From Candidatus Leptovillus affinis (GTDB lineage Bacteria; Chloroflexota; Anaerolineae; Promineifilales; Promineifilaceae): a stretch of DNA of 64,000 bases. Of this stretch, positions 16,612 through 24,707 are shown in pieces (the first letter of the stretch is position 1; each line of letters starts with the position of its first letter). The position numbers and the translations under genes are program-made. Under the pieces are notes generated by a model. It was given only the letters and a program-made list of their open reading frames with translations, did no database searches and was not told the DNA's origin. The stretch is taken from the NCBI GenBank assembly GCA_016705235.1, contig JADIYP010000001.1, positions 1,116,001-1,180,000 of the forward strand. Reading direction: 5' to 3'.

Positions 16612-18090
16612 TTAACGATGGGAACCGGGGGTGAAGACACGGCCGTGTTTTTCCAGCGGCACAACCAGGGTGATTTTGGTGCCTTGTTTGGGGATAGATT
16701 CGACGCGCAGGGAACCGTTGATGCGTTCGGCGCGTTCGCGCATGTTGACCATGCCCAGACTGCCGCGCGAGCTGTAGTCACGGTTGACATCCTGGGTATC
16801 GAACCCGACGCCGTTGTCTTGAATAAGGGCGACAAATAGATTGTCTTCTTTCCAGAAGCGCACTTCGATTTGGGTGGCCTGAGAATATTTACGCGCATTG
16901 CCCAGCGCTTCTTCGACAATGGAGAAGACGACGCTTTGCCCGGCGTCGTCCAGCAGGTCGCCGTATTCGCCGCCGTTGAGCTGGATATTGAGGCCGTCGG
17001 CCTCGCGCAGGCGGTTGATGACTGTTTCCACGGCGGCCCTGAGACCTTGAGTTTCTAGAATTAACGGCCGTAACGTAAACAACATGCCGCGAATATCTTT
17101 GGAGGTTTGTTTGGCCAGTTCTTCGACTTTTTGCAGCTCCATAACGGCCTGTTCCGGGTCGCGGCTGACCAGCGACCGGATGAAGTTGATGCGCATGGCG
17201 ATGGCGGCAATGCTTTGGGTTGGGCCGTCGTGCAGGTCGCGGGCCAGTTCTTTACGGGCGTTTTCGTTGGCGTCGATAAGGCGCTGCTTTTCGGCTTCCA
17301 ATTCCTGATACAACCGCGCATTTTGCAGGGAAATGACCGCCTGGTCGGCTACGGAAGTGAATAATTCGTACTGGTCGTCGTTGATTTGCACGGCCGTTTT
17401 GGAAGCAATTAGCATCGCGCCAAAAATGTTAAACCCGGCTCGCAGCGGAATGCAAACGGCCATCTGGCAGGAACGAAAAGCGATAAACGTCTGGAGTTCA
17501 GGGTCGCGTTCCAGGTTGTTGGAGGCAGTGATCTCGACCTCGCGCAGCGCTTTGCCGATCAGCCCTTTGTTGCCCGGAATACGCCGGTCCAGGTCGCTGC
17601 CGGAAAAGCTGCGCGTGGCCACGGGGCGTAAGGTGGCGCCGGCAAAAAGAAACACGGTGCTAACCAGGGCATCGCGGGCCGTGCCGTTGTCGATGAGCGC
17701 CTGGTTGCAGACATTCAGGGCTTCTTCCACCACGCGTTCAAAGCTGAGGGTGGCGCGCATGATAGAGGCCAGTTCTTGCAGCGATTTGAGCCGTTTGTTG
17801 GCGGCTTCCATCTCATGGGTTTCGGTGAAGACGATTTTGTTAACGGCCGTGTCCACGCGCTCACCCGATTGACTCATCAGCATAAAAATAAGCACCGTGA
17901 CGCCGAAAAAAAGGAGAATGGTAATGAACAACCCGGCCATCCAATTGCTCATCGGGTTGCCCAGATAAACGCCGACGACAAAGTAAAAGGCAGCAACCAG
18001 CATGAAAAAGGCGATCACTAAAATGGCTAACGATAGCCATTGCAGACGCCTGAATTCTTTGTTGATGAGTGCCGTCAGTTGCTCTTTCAT
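16612..18090 (-). CDS. NarL/LiaS-type sensor histidine kinase with GAF domain
   Basis: About 493 residues. Two transmembrane helices near residues 15-40 and 50-75 with a very short loop suggest intramembrane or cytoplasmic sensing. A coiled stretch leads to a GAF domain (about 110-260). A HisKA_3 dimerisation domain follows with the phospho-acceptor His about 287 in A-R-D-L-H-D-G-P-T-Q, then a HATPase_c domain with E-A-L-G-N-A-R-K-Y, D-N-G-V-G-F and G-S-L-G-M-V-N-M-R-E-R-A. This layout normally phosphorylates a LuxR/NarL-type regulator, but none is adjacent. Start: ATG 18088-18090 precedes the first membrane helix. The longer frame starts at TTG 18177 with no homology-like sequence. It follows psuG, with a TIR-bounded element between them. 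Confidence 0.85.
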   Translation of the reverse strand: MKEQLTALINKEFRRLQWLSLAILVIAFFMLVAAFYFVVGVYLGNPMSNWMAGLFITILLFFGVTVLIFMLMSQSGERVDTAVNKIVFTETHEMEAANKRLKSLQELASIMRATLSFERVVEEALNVCNQALIDNGTARDALVSTVFLFAGATLRPVATRSFSGSDLDRRIPGNKGLIGKALREVEITASNNLERDPELQTFIAFRSCQMAVCIPLRAGFNIFGAMLIASKTAVQINDDQYELFTSVADQAVISLQNARLYQELEAEKQRLIDANENARKELARDLHDGPTQSIAAIAMRINFIRSLVSRDPEQAVMELQKVEELAKQTSKDIRGMLFTLRPLILETQGLRAAVETVINRLREADGLNIQLNGGEYGDLLDDAGQSVVFSIVEEALGNARKYSQATQIEVRFWKEDNLFVALIQDNGVGFDTQDVNRDYSSRGSLGMVNMRERAERINGSLRVESIPKQGTKITLVVPLEKHGRVFTPGSHR

Positions 18091-18215
18091 GGATGAGTAT
18101 TGTTTGCCTGAGAGCGGTTTGAGACCTTGCTGCGTGCTGTTGAAGTTTCTCCAGTTTCCTGGCGTGATTATACCCAATGCCTTGAAAATAACGACAGGAA
18201 TGAGGTGGGACAGGT

Positions 18216-18323
18216 CTAGCAGTTTGTTGGAAAAGTGCCCGTAGCCGCGGTTTCTTACCGCGTCTTCCAGAGGCGGGGTAAGGATACCCCGGCTACAAAA
18301 GTGGTTCTCCGACAGACTGCTAG
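18216..18323. mobile_element. 108-bp CTAG-bounded non-autonomous element
   Basis: Left end CTAGCAGTTTGTTGGA (18216-18231) and right end TCCGACAGACTGCTAG (18308-18323) are inverted repeats matching at 14 of 16 positions. The ends resemble those of the 398-bp element at 26215-26612. The interior is a family C palindrome (GTAGCCGCGG ... CCGGCTAC). The right-hand CTAG supplies the TAG stop of psuG. No transposase; mobilisation in trans is inferred. Confidence 0.65.
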
Positions 18324-19234
18324 GGCAGCGCGCTCAGCACGGCGGCGATTTGTCCGGCGACACGGCCGTTGTTCTGTAGAAGGGCGGTGTTGGCGTGCAT
18401 GCTACGGCCGTTTGTCAGAGCAACAACCCGGCTCAGCAGCCAGGGCGTGGCCGCCGGACCATGAATGCCCAGGTTGTCGGCTTCTTGGGTGGCCTGGGTG
18501 ATGGCCGCTTCCATTTCGTCCGGGTCGGCGGCGGCGGCGGCGGGCACAGGCACGGTAACGAGCAGCCCGCTTTGCAAGCCAAGCTGCCGCCGCGCGGCGA
18601 TGACAGCGGCGACGCTTTCCGGCGTGTCCAGGCGTACGTCAACGCCCAACCCGCTGCGAGTGGTGAAAAAAGCAGGCATTTCATCGGTGCCATAACCAAT
18701 GACGGCCACGCCGTTGGTTTCCAGCACTTCCCGCGTGGCGGGCAGGTCTAAAATCGATTTGGCCCCGCTGCTGACCACGGTGACGGGCGTGCGCCCCAGT
18801 TCAGCCAGATCGGCGCTGATGTCGAAGGGGTGGCCGCGATGCACGCCGCCAATGCCGCCGGTGGCGAATAATTCGATGCCGGCCATGTGGGCCAGGATCA
18901 TGGTTCCGGCGACGGTGGTGGCGCCATCTTCACGCCGGGCGAGGGCCAGGGGCAGATCGCGGCGGCTGCATTTGCGCACGTCTTGCCCGGCGCGGCGGCC
19001 AAGGTATTCGATCTGGTCGGCGCTGAGGCCGATGTGGATTTGGCCCTGAATGATGGCAATGGTGGCCGGGGTTGCGCCGCCGGCGCGCACGGCCGTTTCC
19101 ATGGCGACGGCCGTTTCGACATTTTGTGGGTAAGGCAGCCCGTGGGTGATGACGGTGCTTTCCAGGGCGACTATCGGCCCTTGCGCGGCCTGTGCGGCGG
19201 CGACATCTGGATGAAGGTGTAACAATTCGGACAT
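18320..19234 (-). CDS. psuG: Pseudouridine-5'-phosphate glycosidase
   Basis: Catalyses the reversible cleavage of pseudouridine 5'-phosphate to uracil and ribose 5-phosphate, the second step of pseudouridine catabolism. Family signatures are clear: V-A-L-E-S-T-V-I-T-H-G-L-P-Y-P near the N-terminus, the lysine-region K-C-S-R-R-D-L-P, T-V-A-G-T-M-I-L-A, F-A-T-G-G-I-G-G-V-H-R-G, and V-V-S-S-G-A-K-S-I-L-D. Length about 304 residues is normal. The ATG at 19234 is chosen because it starts just before the conserved fold; a TTG 14 codons upstream is also in frame. No psuK kinase partner is adjacent. The stop codon lies within the end of the CTAG element. Confidence 0.92.
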   Translation of the reverse strand: MSELLHLHPDVAAAQAAQGPIVALESTVITHGLPYPQNVETAVAMETAVRAGGATPATIAIIQGQIHIGLSADQIEYLGRRAGQDVRKCSRRDLPLALARREDGATTVAGTMILAHMAGIELFATGGIGGVHRGHPFDISADLAELGRTPVTVVSSGAKSILDLPATREVLETNGVAVIGYGTDEMPAFFTTRSGLGVDVRLDTPESVAAVIAARRQLGLQSGLLVTVPVPAAAAADPDEMEAAITQATQEADNLGIHGPAATPWLLSRVVALTNGRSMHANTALLQNNGRVAGQIAAVLSALP

Positions 19235-19445
19235 AGGTAAGCCATTGATCCTGTTTGGGTTTAATTGGTTGAGCAAGGGTAATGATGCCTATTTTTAGTT
19301 AGACGCGCAAGGAAAATGCGGGGAACGGCCGTGTTTTTCTCTGTTTAGCCCCATCATTTAGCCACCCTACACAATTCGCGCGCCTGGTTATTCTGCCAAC
19401 TTGGCCCTTGTTTGTCGCCGGAAGCGCCTTTACACTCATTTTTAA

Positions 19446-19566
19446 GGGTCTTTGGGATTTCATGGGGTTTGGTCTGAAGCGTGATACGTGATGCGTGAAA
19501 CCTCTCTGGTCACGCATCACGCTTCACGCATCAGGGGCTGTCAACCCCCTGAGTTCCTGAAGAACC
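19446..19566. repeat. Family B repeat, copy 3 (inverse of 16433 copy)
   Basis: Reverse complement of 16433-16580 over ~120 bp with few differences (GACCC/AAATCCCAAAG end, hairpin, TGACAGCCCC, GGTTCTTCAGG end). Together with that copy it brackets the sensor-kinase/psuG pair in inverted orientation. The rest of 19235-19726 shows no supported gene. Confidence 0.8.
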
Positions 19567-19726
19567 ATTTTTAATGAGGTTTGTAGCTTGTCAGATGCAA
19601 GTGAGATGGTTTAAGATCGTGCTGAGTGACAGGCGTTTTGCGGCTGCGGCTCATGGTGGTTTCCGCCCTGGCGCAGCCCAAAACAATGAGGATTTCTTAA
19701 ATAAAACAGAAATTGGGAGGTTCCAT

Positions 19727-20023
19727 ATGTTGAGTAAAAATTATTCTAAAACCGGCACAGTTTGCCGGGTGACATTTAAGCTGCCGGCGGAAGTAGAGGC
19801 GGAAACGGCCGTGCTCGCCGGTGATTTTAATGGCTGGAGTACCGACAGTCACCCGATGAAAAAGTTAAAAGATGGCAGTTTTAGCGTTGTTTTGTCGCTG
19901 ACGCCGGGCAAAGCTTACCGTTTTCGCTATCTTTTAGACAGTGATCGGTGGGAAAATGATTGGGAGGCGGATGCCTATTTACCCAATTCTTATGGCGAGG
20001 ACGATTCGGTGGTAGAGGTCTGA
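19727..20023 (+). CDS. Stand-alone CBM48 / isoamylase N-terminal-like carbohydrate-binding protein
   Basis: 98 residues forming a single early-set beta-sandwich of the glycogen-binding (CBM48/AMPK-beta) type. The diagnostic pattern is there: V-L-A-G-D-F-N-G-W-S, then P-M-K-K-L-K-D-G-S-F near the middle, Y-R-F-R-Y-L-L-D-S-D-R-W, and D-x-x-A-D-A-Y-L-P-N-S-Y-G. The Trp after F-N-G and the second Trp are those that usually stack on glucan. No catalytic domain is attached. Start: ATG 19727 with GGGAGG about six bases upstream; an upstream ATG at 19574 lies in non-coding-like sequence. In other bacteria such isolated modules occur as small proteins of unclear role; glycogen binding is an inference. 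Confidence 0.85.
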   Translation: MLSKNYSKTGTVCRVTFKLPAEVEAETAVLAGDFNGWSTDSHPMKKLKDGSFSVVLSLTPGKAYRFRYLLDSDRWENDWEADAYLPNSYGEDDSVVEV

Positions 20024-20062
20024 TCACTTGCCGTTTGGCCGGCCCAGAAAAAATAGAAGGAA

Positions 20063-20100
20063 CAAGACCTGATAGACGGTTGGAAATCTATCAGGTCTTG
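20063..20100 (+). terminator. Perfect 14-bp hairpin after the CBM48 gene
   Basis: CAAGACCTGATAGA (20063-20076) and TCTATCAGGTCTTG (20087-20100) form a perfect stem with a 10-nt loop, 40 bp after the stop codon. There is no long T run, so the terminator role is likely but not certain. Upstream of the next gene TTGACA occurs at 20115-20120, but no well-spaced -10 was found. Confidence 0.6.
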
Positions 20101-20211
20101 CGCTTTAGGGTGATTTGACAAATAAAGTACCCTATGAAAAAATTCACCAACCTCATCGTAACCCACACTCATGGTTCCAATATAGAAGGATAGATAAAAA
20201 GGAGAGAGAAG

Positions 20212-21852
20212 ATGAATAAGAAATGGACAGTAGGTGTTGTCGCATTGCTGTTGGTTTTGCTGCTGGCAGCTTGTGGCGGAGGCGCGGCCGATACGGCCGA
20301 ACCCATACAACCGGCGGAGGCAACGGCCGTACCCGAAACCGCTGAACAACCAGCCGCCGACAGCGCCGCCTTGCCCGACCTGGGCGGCCGAGAAGTAACC
20401 ATTGCCGTTGAAAATGCATACCTGCCCTTCAACTACATAGACCCAACAACCAGTGAACCGGCCGGTTGGGACTATGACGTATGGAACGAAATCTGCTCTT
20501 TGCTCAACTGCACGCCGGTCTACGTCGAAGCTGGCTGGGAAGGCATGATCCAGGCCGTAGCCGATGGGCAATATGACGCCGCCGCCGACGGCATCACCAT
20601 CACCCCGGACCGCGCCGAAATCGTAGACTTCTCCGAAGGCTACATCAACATCGACCAGCGCCTGCTGGTGCGTGTCGACGAAGACCGCATCACCAGCATC
20701 GACGACATCGTTAACAACCCGGACCTGGTGCTCGGCACACAAACCGGCACGACCAATTACGAAACGGCCAAATCCTTCCTCTCGGAAGACCGCATTCAGG
20801 CGTTCGAGCAGTTCCCGTTTGCCGTGCAAGCCCTGTTGGCCGGCGACATCGACGCCGTGATCATTGACGAAGTAGCCGGACAAGGCTACCTGGGCGAGAA
20901 CGCCGACAAGCTGATGCTGGTTGGTGACTCGATGTCCAGCGACAAACTGGGGTTCATTTACCCCAAGGGCAGTGATCTGGTAGGGCCAGTTAACGCCGCC
21001 ATTGGCGAATTGACCAAGAATGGTTTCCTGGAAGCCGTGAATCTACAATACTTTGGCCCTGGTTTCACCATCACCTATGATGATTTGTTCCCACCCGAAG
21101 AAGCCCCGGCAGACAGCGGCGCCGCCTTGCCCGACCTGGACGGCCGTGAAATCACCATCGCTGTCGAAAACGCATACCTGCCCTTCAACTACATAGACCC
21201 AACAACCAGTGAACCGGCCGGTTGGGACTATGACGTATGGAACGAAATCTGCTCCTTGCTCAACTGCACGCCGGTCTACGTCGAAGCTGGGTGGGAAGGC
21301 ATGATCCAGGCCGTAGCCGATGGGCAATATGACGCCGCCGCCGACGGCATCACCATCACCCCGGACCGCGCCGAAATCGTAGACTTCTCCGAAGGCTACA
21401 TCAACATCGACCAGCGTCTGCTGGTGCGTGTCGACGAAGACCGCATCACCAGCATCGACGACATCGTTAACAACCCGGACCTGGTGCTCGGCACACAAAC
21501 CGGCACGACCAATTACGAAACGGCCAAATCCTTCCTCTCGGAAGACCGCATTCAGGCGTTCGAGCAGTTCCCGTTTGCCGTGCAAGCCCTGTTGGCTGGC
21601 GACATCGACGCCGTGATCATTGACGAAGTAGCCGGACAAGGCTACCTGGGCGAGAACGCCGACAAGCTGATGCTGGTTGGTGACTCGATGTCTAGCGACC
21701 AATTAGGCTTTATTTTCCCCAGAGGCAGCGATCTGCTAGGACCGGTTAACGCGGCTTTGCAAGCGCTGAAAGACAATGGTTTCCTGCAAGGTGTCAACGC
21801 ATTTTACTTCGGCCCCAATTTCGATATTACGTACGAAGATTTGGAAGGTTAG
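20212..21852 (+). CDS. Tandem-duplicated polar amino-acid binding lipoprotein (SBP family 3, two copies in one chain)
   Basis: Extracytoplasmic solute-binding protein for the adjacent amino-acid ABC transporter. AAGGAG precedes the ATG. A lipoprotein signal peptide ends in L-L-A-A-C-G (lipid-anchored Cys ~21), followed by an Ala/Thr/Pro/Glu linker. Two complete SBP_bac_3 domains follow (about residues 58-300 and 310-546), each starting D-L-x-G-R-E and containing Y-L-P-F-N-Y-I-D-P, W-D-Y-D-V-W-N-E-I, G-I-T-I-T-P-D-R-A-E and G-T-Q-T-G-T-T-N-Y. The domain repeat is exactly 252 codons (756 bp) and most of it is nearly identical in DNA, so the duplication or gene conversion is recent. Two-domain binding proteins exist in Gram-positive transporters, but normally the copies have diverged. 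An assembly artefact is possible. Confidence 0.92.
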   Translation: MNKKWTVGVVALLLVLLLAACGGGAADTAEPIQPAEATAVPETAEQPAADSAALPDLGGREVTIAVENAYLPFNYIDPTTSEPAGWDYDVWNEICSLLNCTPVYVEAGWEGMIQAVADGQYDAAADGITITPDRAEIVDFSEGYINIDQRLLVRVDEDRITSIDDIVNNPDLVLGTQTGTTNYETAKSFLSEDRIQAFEQFPFAVQALLAGDIDAVIIDEVAGQGYLGENADKLMLVGDSMSSDKLGFIYPKGSDLVGPVNAAIGELTKNGFLEAVNLQYFGPGFTITYDDLFPPEEAPADSGAALPDLDGREITIAVENAYLPFNYIDPTTSEPAGWDYDVWNEICSLLNCTPVYVEAGWEGMIQAVADGQYDAAADGITITPDRAEIVDFSEGYINIDQRLLVRVDEDRITSIDDIVNNPDLVLGTQTGTTNYETAKSFLSEDRIQAFEQFPFAVQALLAGDIDAVIIDEVAGQGYLGENADKLMLVGDSMSSDQLGFIFPRGSDLLGPVNAALQALKDNGFLQGVNAFYFGPNFDITYEDLEG

Positions 21853-21898
21853 AAACAGTTCATCGTAGTTTGTTATCTGTAATCGAATAAAGGTCAGG

Positions 21899-21934
21899 AG
21901 CGTCAGAGTGTTTTACTCTGACGCTTCTTTGTTT
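21899..21934 (+). terminator. Intra-operon terminator/attenuator between binding protein and permease
   Basis: AGCGTCAGAGT (21899-21909) pairs with ACTCTGACGCT (21915-21925), followed by TCTTTGTTTT. It is placed between the binding-protein and permease genes, where partial termination commonly gives an excess of binding protein. Confidence 0.75.
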
Positions 21935-22007
21935 TATGTTCATTTCAAGGTATTATTTAATACCCACGTATTAAATTCTAATTCAATTCGCACAAACAGG
22001 AGGTATG

Positions 22008-22799
22008 ATGGCAGGTCCAGATATTCAGATTCCAGATATAACCTGGCGTGATAATTGGCGAGAGTTTCCTTTTTGGCTTGTCGCTATTTTTGCATTTCTT
22101 ATTGTCATGGCCATCCTGGTCTTTACTAACCCGGACATCAAAGAAGCCTTTCTTTTTATTATCCCCGGTATCCAGATTACGCTTTACATTACCCTGGCGG
22201 GTTTTGCCATTGCCCTGGTTTTGGGTTTATTGGCGGGTTTGGGGCGGATTAGCAGTAACGCCGTGATACGCAATATCGCTATTACGTATGTGGAGTTTAT
22301 TCGCGGGGTTCCCACGCTGGTATTGATCTTAACGCTGGCGTTTGTGTTGGTTCCGGCCGTGAGCAATTCGTTTGGCGTGGATAATCGCAATGTTTCGATT
22401 GAGCTGCGGGCAATTTTGTCCCTTTCAATTATTTATGGCGCTTTTTTGGCGGAAATTTTTCGCGCCGGTATCGAGTCGATTTCTAAGGGCCAGATGGAAG
22501 CGGCGCGCTCGTTGGGCATGAATTACCGCCAATCCATGCAGTTCATTATTTTGCCTCAGGCTGTGCGCAACATTTCTCCGGCGCTGGGCAATGATTTTAT
22601 TGCCATGCTGAAAGATTCTTCGCTGGCCTCAGTGTTGGCGGTGCGAGAATTAACGCAGCGCGCTCGCCTTTACGCTGGCAGTACATTTCGTTTTCCGGAA
22701 TCTTATCTGGTGCTGACGTTTTGTTATCTGACTATGACAATCGCCTTGAGTTTGCTTTTGCGTTGGTATGAGCAGCGGCTGGGCAAGGATTCACGTTAA
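22008..22799 (+). CDS. Polar amino-acid ABC transporter permease (HisM/GlnP type)
   Basis: Inner-membrane subunit of about 263 residues. A first transmembrane helix near residues 20-40 is followed by the binding-protein-dependent transport domain with several further helices. The EAA loop that contacts the ATPase reads E-A-A-R-S-L-G-M-N-Y near residue 165, and V-E-F-I-R-G-V-P-T-L-V is the typical periplasm-proximal signature. Two ATGs stand in tandem: AGGAGG (21998-22003) leaves only 1 nt before the first (22005) but 4 nt before the second (22008), so I prefer the second. Only one permease gene is present, so a homodimer is expected. The ATPase gene follows after 1 bp. Confidence 0.9.
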   Translation: MAGPDIQIPDITWRDNWREFPFWLVAIFAFLIVMAILVFTNPDIKEAFLFIIPGIQITLYITLAGFAIALVLGLLAGLGRISSNAVIRNIAITYVEFIRGVPTLVLILTLAFVLVPAVSNSFGVDNRNVSIELRAILSLSIIYGAFLAEIFRAGIESISKGQMEAARSLGMNYRQSMQFIILPQAVRNISPALGNDFIAMLKDSSLASVLAVRELTQRARLYAGSTFRFPESYLVLTFCYLTMTIALSLLLRWYEQRLGKDSR

Positions 22800-22800
22800 G

Positions 22801-23541
22801 ATGAGCGATAACATTATTGTGGTTGATCAGCTGCATAAATATTTTGGTCATGTGCAGGCGGTAAAAGGGGTGGATTTGAGCTTGCGGCGCGGCGAAGTGG
22901 TGCTGATTGTTGGTCCCAGCGGCTCGGGCAAGAGTACGGTTTTGCGCTGCATCAATCACCTGGAGACGCCTACAAAGGGGGGCATTTATATTGACGGCGT
23001 GCATCTGGAAGATAAGAAGACCAATATCAACGAGGTGCGGGCTGAGGTGGGCATGGTGTTTCAGCAGTTTAATTTGTTTCCGCATCTGACGGTGCTGCAA
23101 AATGTGACGATTGCGCAGGAGAAAGTGCGTAAGCGGAGCAAAGCTGAGGCGGAGAAGATTGCGATGGAGCAGTTGCAACGAGTCGGTATTCCAGAGAAGG
23201 CGGGGGCGTATCCACGGCAGCTTTCCGGCGGGCAGCAGCAGCGGGTGGCGATTGCTCGTTCGCTGGCGATGCAGCCGAAGATCATGCTGTTTGACGAGCC
23301 GACGAGCGCGCTGGACCCGGAGATGATTAAAGAAGTGCTGGACGTGATGCTGGACCTGGCGAAGGCGGGCATGACAATGGTGGTGGTGACGCACGAGATG
23401 GGCTTTGCGAAGGCGGCCGCAGACCGGGTGGTGTTTATGGATGACGGTCAGATTGTGGAAGTTGGTCCGCCTGACCAGATTTTTGGCACGCCGACGCATG
23501 AGCGGACGCAGTTGTTCTTGAGCAAGATTTTGGCGCACTAA
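22801..23541 (+). CDS. glnQ: Polar amino-acid ABC transporter ATP-binding protein
   Basis: 246 residues. Walker A V-G-P-S-G-S-G-K-S-T at about 39-48, Q-loop F-Q-Q-F-N-L-F-P-H, signature L-S-G-G-Q-Q-Q-R, Walker B I-M-L-F-D-E-P-T-S-A-L-D-P and switch His in V-T-H-E-M-G-F all intact. The F-N-L-F-P-H-L-T and H-E-M-G-F-A motifs are typical of the glutamine/arginine/histidine importer subfamily. The ATG begins 1 bp after the permease stop; an in-frame start at 22768 would overlap the permease gene. It completes a binding protein-permease-ATPase unit. Specific amino acid not determinable. Confidence 0.92.
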   Translation: MSDNIIVVDQLHKYFGHVQAVKGVDLSLRRGEVVLIVGPSGSGKSTVLRCINHLETPTKGGIYIDGVHLEDKKTNINEVRAEVGMVFQQFNLFPHLTVLQNVTIAQEKVRKRSKAEAEKIAMEQLQRVGIPEKAGAYPRQLSGGQQQRVAIARSLAMQPKIMLFDEPTSALDPEMIKEVLDVMLDLAKAGMTMVVVTHEMGFAKAAADRVVFMDDGQIVEVGPPDQIFGTPTHERTQLFLSKILAH

Positions 23542-23571
23542 TTGACAATGGATTGGCGAACTGAGTAAGAT
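23542..23571 (+). promoter_or_regulatory. Putative sigma70-type promoter before the CHAT/MoxR/vWA locus
   Basis: TTGACA (23542-23547) and TAAGAT (23566-23571) are 18 bp apart, immediately after the glnQ stop. The first downstream gene starts at 23656. The -35 is a perfect consensus and the -10 has four of six matches. Not tested; the match could be chance. Confidence 0.45.
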
Positions 23572-23586
23572 AGTTTTTATGTGGGG

Positions 23587-23631
23587 AAACGGCCGTTAAC
23601 GAGATGGTGTGGGGTAACGGCCGTTTCTTTT
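23587..23631 (+). terminator. Hairpin built from two ACGGCCGT motifs in the leader
   Basis: AAACGGCCGTTA (23587-23598) pairs with TAACGGCCGTTT (23615-23626), 12 bp with a 16-nt loop, followed by CTTTTATT. It either terminates the transporter operon or, if the promoter at 23542 is used, sits in the 5' leader as an attenuator. Confidence 0.5.
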
Positions 23632-23655
23632 ATTGACCTAACAGGAGTAAAACTG

Positions 23656-24543
23656 ATGCCCGATAAACCCATTTCCCCTGATTTGCAGCAGTCAGATGAC
23701 TTGCTTGATCAATTATATGGCGCAAGCCATCTTGCCGGTGGGCAAAAATTAGAAATTACCGACCGCATCGACAGCTTGAAACAAACCAAAGTCCAGTTTG
23801 GCAATCCTAGAGATAATTTGATAGCCCTGACAGAAGAAGAATTGCATGATTCTGGCCTTGAACTTAGCAGCATTCGCCAGCAACAAATTCAAAACGAATA
23901 CGATTTTTATTATATGACGATCACCGTCGATCTGCGCCCTCAGCCTGGCGCTCATTTTCAATCGCTTGCTTGCGAGCTGGATTTTGGGCCAAAAGGTGAA
24001 CACGAGCCGATTGTCCAGACAATTTTCCCACATAATAAGTGGAAAGACGTGATGGCGTTTGGCGGCGGCATGAGATTGGGCCTGGATGGGAACCTGGATT
24101 GGAACGTTGGCGTAGACGCGACAAAAATGGCGGCGCTGCTTAATTTGCCGACGGCCGTAAAAGCAGGCCTGGACAATAAGAACGAGATGAAATCATATAT
24201 TGTTTTGAATGATTTCTCTTACGACCTGGGCAAATTTGAAATTGCGGCTTATGGCGACGGGAATTCAGAGTGTTATTGGTACATTCAGGACGCCGACTTG
24301 CAGCAATCCTTATCGACTAAGTTCGGCGTGGTGTTCAAAGTCAAAAAAGGCACAACTTCAATTACGCTCAAAGGCATGGCCTGGGCAGAGCCAAAAGTGA
24401 GCTGGTTTACGGCCAATATGAGCAATGTCATCGAGCGTTTATCAGAAGGATTTAAAACGCTCTTCAATCGCCCGGATGCGCTTGCGCAAAAGCTGTCTCG
24501 GGGCGCCGGGGAAGAGTGGGTTATCACATTGCCGGGAAAGTAA
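23656..24543 (+). CDS. Hypothetical protein at the head of the CHAT/MoxR/vWA locus
   Basis: 295 residues, start supported by AGGAG about nine bases before ATG; an upstream in-frame start at 23581 lies in the leader hairpin. No family recognised. There is no signal peptide or membrane helix. The N-terminal ~85 residues are charged and helical (D-L-L-D-Q-L-Y, L-T-E-E-E-L). The middle is beta-rich with I-T-V-D-L-R-P-Q-P-G, L-A-C-E-L-D-F-G-P and G-G-G-M-R-L-G-L-D-G. Near residue 215 C-Y-W-Y-I-Q-D-A-D and then V-K-K-G-T-T-S-I-T-L-K-G and K-V-S-W resemble loosely the C-terminal half of the protein at 8390-9073, which is also CHAT-linked. Possible accessory, sensor or target component; no activity can be inferred. 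Confidence 0.65.
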   Translation: MPDKPISPDLQQSDDLLDQLYGASHLAGGQKLEITDRIDSLKQTKVQFGNPRDNLIALTEEELHDSGLELSSIRQQQIQNEYDFYYMTITVDLRPQPGAHFQSLACELDFGPKGEHEPIVQTIFPHNKWKDVMAFGGGMRLGLDGNLDWNVGVDATKMAALLNLPTAVKAGLDNKNEMKSYIVLNDFSYDLGKFEIAAYGDGNSECYWYIQDADLQQSLSTKFGVVFKVKKGTTSITLKGMAWAEPKVSWFTANMSNVIERLSEGFKTLFNRPDALAQKLSRGAGEEWVITLPGK

Positions 24544-24563
24544 CAATTCAGGTGTCTCTGGGA

Positions 24564-24642
24564 AGACCCTAAGGGTTAAAGGCTTCTCCAGAACAAACCC
24601 TTAGGGTCTGTATGGATACAACATCAAGCCACAAGGATTTAG
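24564..24642. repeat. Family A palindrome (copy 3) plus first 74-bp direct repeat
   Basis: AGACCCTAAGGGTT (24564-24577) faces AAACCCTTAGGGTCT (24595-24609). Bases 24569-24642 are repeated exactly at 24708-24781. The whole 24544-24787 spacer consists of these repeats and contains no gene. Confidence 0.85.
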
Positions 24643-24707
24643 TTTGTAGCCGCGGTATCCTTACCGCGCTCTGGAAAATACGCGGTAAGGATACCGCGGC
24701 TACGAGG
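24643..24707. repeat. Family C 65-bp palindrome between two 74-bp direct repeats
   Basis: GTAGCCGCGGTATCCTTACC faces GGTAAGGATACCGCGGCTAC around CGCTCTGGAAAATACGC. A diverged copy is inside the CTAG element at 18240-18297. It is placed exactly between the direct repeats 24569-24642 and 24708-24781. Confidence 0.85.

Noticed and set aside
18216..18323. Riboswitch or sRNA between psuG and the sensor kinase
   Set aside because: The structure is fully explained by the CTAG inverted ends and the family C palindrome, both of which recur elsewhere.
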